Assembly: GCA_937775295.1 (NCBI GenBank)
Contig: CALKBZ010000013.1
Location: 62,001 to 126,000, forward strand
DNA length: 64,000 nucleotides
Direction: 5' to 3'
Origin: an uncultured Opitutales bacterium
Lineage (GTDB): Bacteria > Verrucomicrobiota > Verrucomicrobiia > Opitutales > Coraliomargaritaceae
In this document: positions 60,950-64,000 of the stretch, one piece after another
How the letters are laid out: each line of letters begins with the position of its first letter
Numbering within the stretch: position 1 is the stretch's first letter
Made by a program: the position numbers and the translations under genes
The notes under the pieces: model-generated
Database searches by the model: none
What the model was told of the DNA's origin: nothing
Seen by the model: only the letters and a program-made list of their open reading frames with translations

Positions 60950-61333
60950 ATGGTCGAAAATACAATAGGGACACGGCTGATAGAAGCCGCGATCGAAGTT
61001 CATCGGGAGCTAGGCCCCGGACTTCTAGAATCCGTCTACGAAGCGGCTCTAGCCTACGAGTTAGAGCAGCGTGGCCTACAGGTCGCGCGGCAAGTCCCCG
61101 TTTCCCTTAACTATAAAGGTATTCATTTTGATGAAGGTTTTCGAGCAGATCTGATTATCGAAAATAAAGTCATCGCAGAGCTCAAGTCTGTCGAGCAGGT
61201 CACACCCGCATACAAAAAACAAACACAGAGCTACCTCCGGCTTACAGGCAACAAACTCGGATATTTATTAAACTTTGGAGGCGAAGTGATGAAAACAGGA
61301 ATCACACGCTGCGTGAACGGCCTGCCCGAATAA
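60950..61333 (+). CDS. GxxExxY family protein (PD-(D/E)XK-like fold)
   Basis: A 127-residue protein. GLLESVY (24-30) gives the family name. The PD-(D/E)XK-type core is FRADLIIENKVIAELKS with Asp67, Glu77 and Lys79, followed by QTQSYLRLTGNKLGYLLNFG, so a nuclease activity is plausible though not shown for the family. A GTG at 60947 precedes the ATG. The ribosome site GGAG (60937-60940) is the end of the left repeat word, so translation start lies within the repeat. The right repeat word is missing after its stop. The family is known to occur in many copies in verrucomicrobial genomes. Confidence 0.92.
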   Translation: MVENTIGTRLIEAAIEVHRELGPGLLESVYEAALAYELEQRGLQVARQVPVSLNYKGIHFDEGFRADLIIENKVIAELKSVEQVTPAYKKQTQSYLRLTGNKLGYLLNFGGEVMKTGITRCVNGLPE

Positions 61334-61676
61334 GTCCCTGAACACTGCTTGAGACCCCTGCGGCCCTGAGGTCTGCCGTAAATGGCGTAGCAGCATGACA
61401 GAGCATGTTTTCACAAAATATGATGCGCGCCAGTATGGTTGCTTTTAATTGCATAGCCCCACAGTGCGATCAGGGAGCTAGTCAGCTACCAACCAACAGC
61501 TTGCAACTGTTAACCGGCAGCCAACAACTAGCAACTGCCGCCAACGTCCAACGTCCAATTGCAGCTTCGGGGCTCGCACTTTAAAGTTGGCAAATGTTAA
61601 ATGACCAGCCATAAAAGTTGAGTTTAATGGATTCTTGCTGTCCCAAGCATCCCTATAACTTTTCCCTCCTTTGATC
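61334..61676. other. gap with word-repeat sequence, no gene
   Basis: Between 61480 and 61560 the sequence repeats similar short words (CCAACAGCTTGCAACTG, GCAGCCAACAACTAGCAACTG, CCAACGTCCAACGTCC). The rest is unremarkable. I find no supported gene. The promoter of the small membrane gene at 61677 should lie in the right part. Confidence 0.5.
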
Positions 61677-61949
61677 ATGGATCTCCTTAATATTGGTTTC
61701 GCTATACTACTTATCAAAATGGTGATCTGCGTCCTTCCCGGTGTGCTCGGTATTTTCTTTATTGCGAGCTCGGAGGAGACCAAGCGCAGTATGCGCAGCA
61801 CGCTGTGTAATCAGCTCTTTGGAATCAGTAATGCAATTCCATTTTCGAAATTTAAAAGTTTTTTGCATATTTCAGGTGCGATTTTGCTGCTTCTGAGCTC
61901 AGTCGCGACTTACTTGATTCTATTGCGAGGATTCTTCGAAGCGGCTTGA
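61677..61949 (+). CDS. small hypothetical membrane protein
   Basis: A 90-residue protein from the ATG at 61677 (MDLLNIGFAILLIKMVICVL), one of two nearby starts (TTG at 61671 adds two residues). Two long hydrophobic segments, residues 3-30 and about 66-85 (SGAILLLLSSVATYLILLRG), enclose a polar loop with basic residues. No family recognised. The stop is followed by the low-complexity region. Confidence 0.6.
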   Translation: MDLLNIGFAILLIKMVICVLPGVLGIFFIASSEETKRSMRSTLCNQLFGISNAIPFSKFKSFLHISGAILLLLSSVATYLILLRGFFEAA

Positions 61950-62039
61950 TCGAACTCCATGGCCTCTGTCGTGAGATGGGGGTGCAGTTTGTCCCGCAGA
62001 TTGCATTGGCCGAAACCAGTTCCCGGCTTCGCTACACAC

Positions 62040-62515
62040 TTTTCTGCAGCGAATCGGCATCGAGTGATGCGCTCTCAGTGCGCGGCCTCTGTTTGCTAGT
62101 CTCTGGCATTTGTTTCAGTCCAGTGACTGTCCCAGTCGCCATTCTCAGTTTAACCGCACCTGGCCTCTGTCCACTACCACTCGGCACAGACGGTTCACTC
62201 CTCACTATCACCTGGCCTCTGATTACTGGCATCTGGTCTCTGGCATCTGGTTTAACCGCAGCCTGGTCTCTGTTTACTGATCCCCTAGCACCTGCCTTCT
62301 GATTACTGGCCTCTGGTCTCTGACTTCCGGTCTCTGGCATTTGTTTCACTCCTCACGCCTCACTACCACTATCACCTGCCCTCTGATTACTGGCATCTGG
62401 TCTCTGACTTCTGGTTTAACCGCACTTGGCCTCTGTCCACTACCACTCGGCGCAGACGATTCACTCTCACTACCACTATAAATATCACTATCACTACCAC
62501 TCGGCGCACCGCGCA
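62040..62515. repeat. low-complexity word-repeat region upstream of gbsR-like gene
   Basis: About 475 bp built from degenerate copies of CTCTGGCATCTGGTCTCTGG and CACTACCACTCGGCACAGAC, with TCACTATCACTACCACT runs. Copies are irregular and not in one phase. It lies in the 640-bp gap between the small membrane gene and the regulator. The open frames there (for example 61946-62302) have no other protein character. Confidence 0.75.
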
Positions 62516-62524
62516 GTCTCGTTT

Positions 62525-62552
62525 GTTTTGTTCAAAAAAACTTGAACAAAAC
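62525..62552. promoter_or_regulatory. inverted-repeat operator before the GbsR-type gene
   Basis: GTTTTGTTCAA (62525-62535) and TTGAACAAAAC (62542-62552) are perfect 11-bp arms separated by six bases. The site lies 38 bp upstream of the regulator start. TTGAAC-type symmetrical sites before a MarR/GbsR-family gene usually serve autoregulation. The same site could control the glycosyltransferase gene downstream through read-through. Confidence 0.7.
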
Positions 62553-62589
62553 CGGGTCCTCTTATTTGCTAGTACTTTTTTCTCCTCTT

Positions 62590-63147
62590 ATGGAAGCTCA
62601 GCGCATCGATGCCACCCCTTCGCCCACAGGCTTATCGCCGTGGGAAAGTTCGACAATCGAAGTTTTTATTCGTGCCGCCAGTTTGATCGGCCTACCGCGC
62701 TCGGTAGGGGAAATTTATGGGTGCTTGTTTTGTGCCCCGTCCCCGCAGACCTTTGATGCGTTGGCTGCGCGGCTAGGCATTAGTCGAGGTTCGGTCAGTC
62801 AAGGTCTGAAGCTTTTACGCCAACTCGGCGCGGTTAAGGTGCAGTATGTGGCAGGCAGTCGAAAGGATCATTATCACCCCGAGCTTTCTATGAAGCGCTT
62901 GGTGCATGGCTTTGTGCGCGATCAATTTACGCCGCATTTAGAGTCAGGCGGCGGGCGTCTGGACGCAATTGCGGCACTGATCGAATCCGAAGCCGATCCA
63001 GCAGTGCGGATGCACGCCGCCCAGCGGATCAATACCTTGCGCACTTGGCAGGGGCGCATGCAAAAACTCATGCCGATTGTCATGGCCGCACTGGGCGGCG
63101 CCAACTTTTTCAGCAAGTCCAATGATACTCAGCAAGACATTATCTGA
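62590..63147 (+). CDS. GbsR/MarR-family transcriptional regulator
   Basis: A 185-residue regulator from the ATG at 62590 (MEAQRIDATPSPTGLSPWES). The winged helix-turn-helix is seen in TFDALAARLGISRGSVSQGLKLLRQLGAV with wing VQYVAGSRKDHY. GbsR-type proteins occur beside exopolysaccharide and osmolyte genes. Here a WecA-like sugar-1-phosphate transferase gene starts 294 bp downstream, so control of surface polysaccharide is plausible but unproven. A perfect inverted repeat lies just upstream. Confidence 0.85.
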   Translation: MEAQRIDATPSPTGLSPWESSTIEVFIRAASLIGLPRSVGEIYGCLFCAPSPQTFDALAARLGISRGSVSQGLKLLRQLGAVKVQYVAGSRKDHYHPELSMKRLVHGFVRDQFTPHLESGGGRLDAIAALIESEADPAVRMHAAQRINTLRTWQGRMQKLMPIVMAALGGANFFSKSNDTQQDII

Positions 63148-63441
63148 TTTAGGATGCTGACGGCTGGAAGCACGTGGGCTCGGTGGTTGATCGAGGAACT
63201 GCTGAAGCCGCTACAGCGGGCTGCGACGATTGCCGAGGTTTTTGCAGCGAGCGGGTTGATCTCGCGAGAAAGATTATCCGCCACCGCCGCGGGCATTTCG
63301 GACCGCAGTCCAAGAATGAACCCGCTCGCTACAGATTCGGCACTGCGCGCGCAGTTCTGGAATATTTAAAGCCAAGCCCGTGGCATTTACATTGCTATGT
63401 TCGTAAGATCTTTGCCATGTAGTTAGAGAGTGTTTTTTCTT
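63148..63441. repeat. gap with family G repeat pair
   Basis: GCGAGCGGGTTGATCTCGCG (about 63249) and GAACCCGCTCGCTACAG (about 63318) are inverted relatives of words at 42179-42206, 43453-43480 and 46818. They could pair into a hairpin. A plus-strand frame at 63154-63369 is not supported as a gene. Confidence 0.65.
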
Positions 63442-64000
63442 GTGACATATTTTATTCTATTTGGCTGCTTTGTCTCCTGGTTCGTGATCCACGGCTTGTT
63501 GGCGGCGGGTTTTGGTCAAGGTGGCGCTGTCGACCCGCAGCACCACCATACCCATGTGGGCGTGATCCCGCGGATCGGCGGCGTCGGGATTGCCGCAGGT
63601 TTTGGGCTGACCTATCTGCTTTGCTTCTTTCTGCTCAACCCCGATGATAATAAGACGCTGCTGCACTTTGCGGTGGTGGGGGGTGCCTTCGGTGCGTTTC
63701 TACTCGGTTTTATCGACGACTTTCGGCCGCTCGGTGCCAAGCTGAAGCTGCTGGGGCAGATTCTGATTGCGGTGGTCGCTTATAATTGCGGGCTATCGAT
63801 TGATGGCTTTATGATTCCGTTCACGGAAACGATGGTTGATCACCAGCTTATCAGCTTTGTGCTGACCATCGCTTGGTTCGTGGCAATCATGAATTTGATC
63901 AATCTGATCGATGGGCTAGATGGGCTCGCTGGTGGCGTCGGGCTGATGCTCATGGCTTTGCTGGTCTATTTAGGCTTCGAGCGCGGGATTATGTTTTCGT
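63442..64000 (+). CDS. WecA/MraY-type undecaprenyl-phosphate glycosyl-1-phosphate transferase (partial)
   Basis: A membrane enzyme that loads a sugar-1-phosphate onto undecaprenyl phosphate at the start of a surface polysaccharide. It starts at GTG 63442 (VTYFILFGCFVSWFVIHGLL) and the right part lies outside the window (186 residues seen). Several membrane segments are visible. The conserved Asp-Asp motif appears in LLGFIDDFRPLGAKLKLL and the second acidic motif in NLINLIDGLDGLAGGVGL. The HHHTHVGVIPRIGGVGI loop fits WecA/TagO more than MraY. The nearby GbsR-type regulator suggests a polysaccharide gene cluster continuing to the right. Confidence 0.9.
   Translation, partial: MTYFILFGCFVSWFVIHGLLAAGFGQGGAVDPQHHHTHVGVIPRIGGVGIAAGFGLTYLLCFFLLNPDDNKTLLHFAVVGGAFGAFLLGFIDDFRPLGAKLKLLGQILIAVVAYNCGLSIDGFMIPFTETMVDHQLISFVLTIAWFVAIMNLINLIDGLDGLAGGVGLMLMALLVYLGFERGIMFS

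Overview
The window reads as a piece of chromosome from a marine-type member of the Verrucomicrobiota, most likely order Opitutales (Puniceicoccaceae/Coraliomargarita-like). This placement is inferred from protein flavour (GxxExxY family, DUF6172, a eukaryote-type HisA, DUF4139) and from the many short GC-rich interspersed repeats. No rRNA or tRNA gene is visible, so it is not proven. The genes are mostly housekeeping, in a mixed-strand layout, with repeat-filled gaps between them.

Layout. 0-5.6 kb: a complete F0F1 ATP synthase operon on the minus strand (atpB-E-F-H-A-G-D; atpD runs off the left edge). 6-9.2 kb: trmB and a PhoR/PhoB phosphate two-component pair. 9.4-13.4 kb: a 116-bp tandem repeat array, then mnmE-mnmG; mnmG carries an in-frame insertion with two perfect parS-like ParB sites. 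13.4-16.4 kb: recA flanked by two long gene-free spacers. 16.4-30.1 kb: HAD phosphatase, an SDR fused to a histone-H1-like tail, a GDSL hydrolase, an ahpC-ahpD peroxide defence pair, miaB, hspQ, a long IspH, OsmC, pssA and dnaN. The AT-rich gap before dnaN is a possible oriC. 30.2-35.2 kb: gnd, an AbrB/Doc-type toxin-antitoxin pair with a perfect palindromic operator, a VanZ-like fragment and prfA. 35.4-42.1 kb: prmC, coaX, birA, nadC, small envelope proteins and a DUF4139 protein.

42.1-43.5 kb is a nested repeat island (57-bp and 389-bp tandem units). 43.5-53.5 kb: gmk, a TraB/GumN protein, a glycosyltransferase, a YkoF-like protein, the pyruvate dehydrogenase operon pdhA-B-C, a chalcone-isomerase-like protein and an SDR. 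53.8-56.6 kb: valS with an apparent frameshift. 56.6-59.3 kb: a 101-bp repeat array, a secreted Ala/Thr-rich repeat protein and a eukaryote-like hisA. 59.4-61.3 kb: an internally deleted GxxExxY element, a 199-bp tandem array and an intact GxxExxY (PD-(D/E)XK-like) gene. 62.5-64 kb: a GbsR/MarR-type regulator with its own inverted-repeat operator, followed by a WecA/MraY-type glycosyl-1-phosphate transferase cut by the right edge.

The most unusual signal is the GxxExxY locus. The gene is preceded by a GC-rich sequence that recurs, as its reverse complement, just after the stop codon of a deleted copy of the gene. The neighbouring 199-bp array consists of ~111-bp units that keep both of these ends but lack the gene. 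This looks like a nuclease-type element with MITE-like short derivatives. Related words of the same repeat occur at other gaps in the window. The second notable signal is the pair of parS sites built into mnmG, which with dnaN suggests an origin-proximal location.
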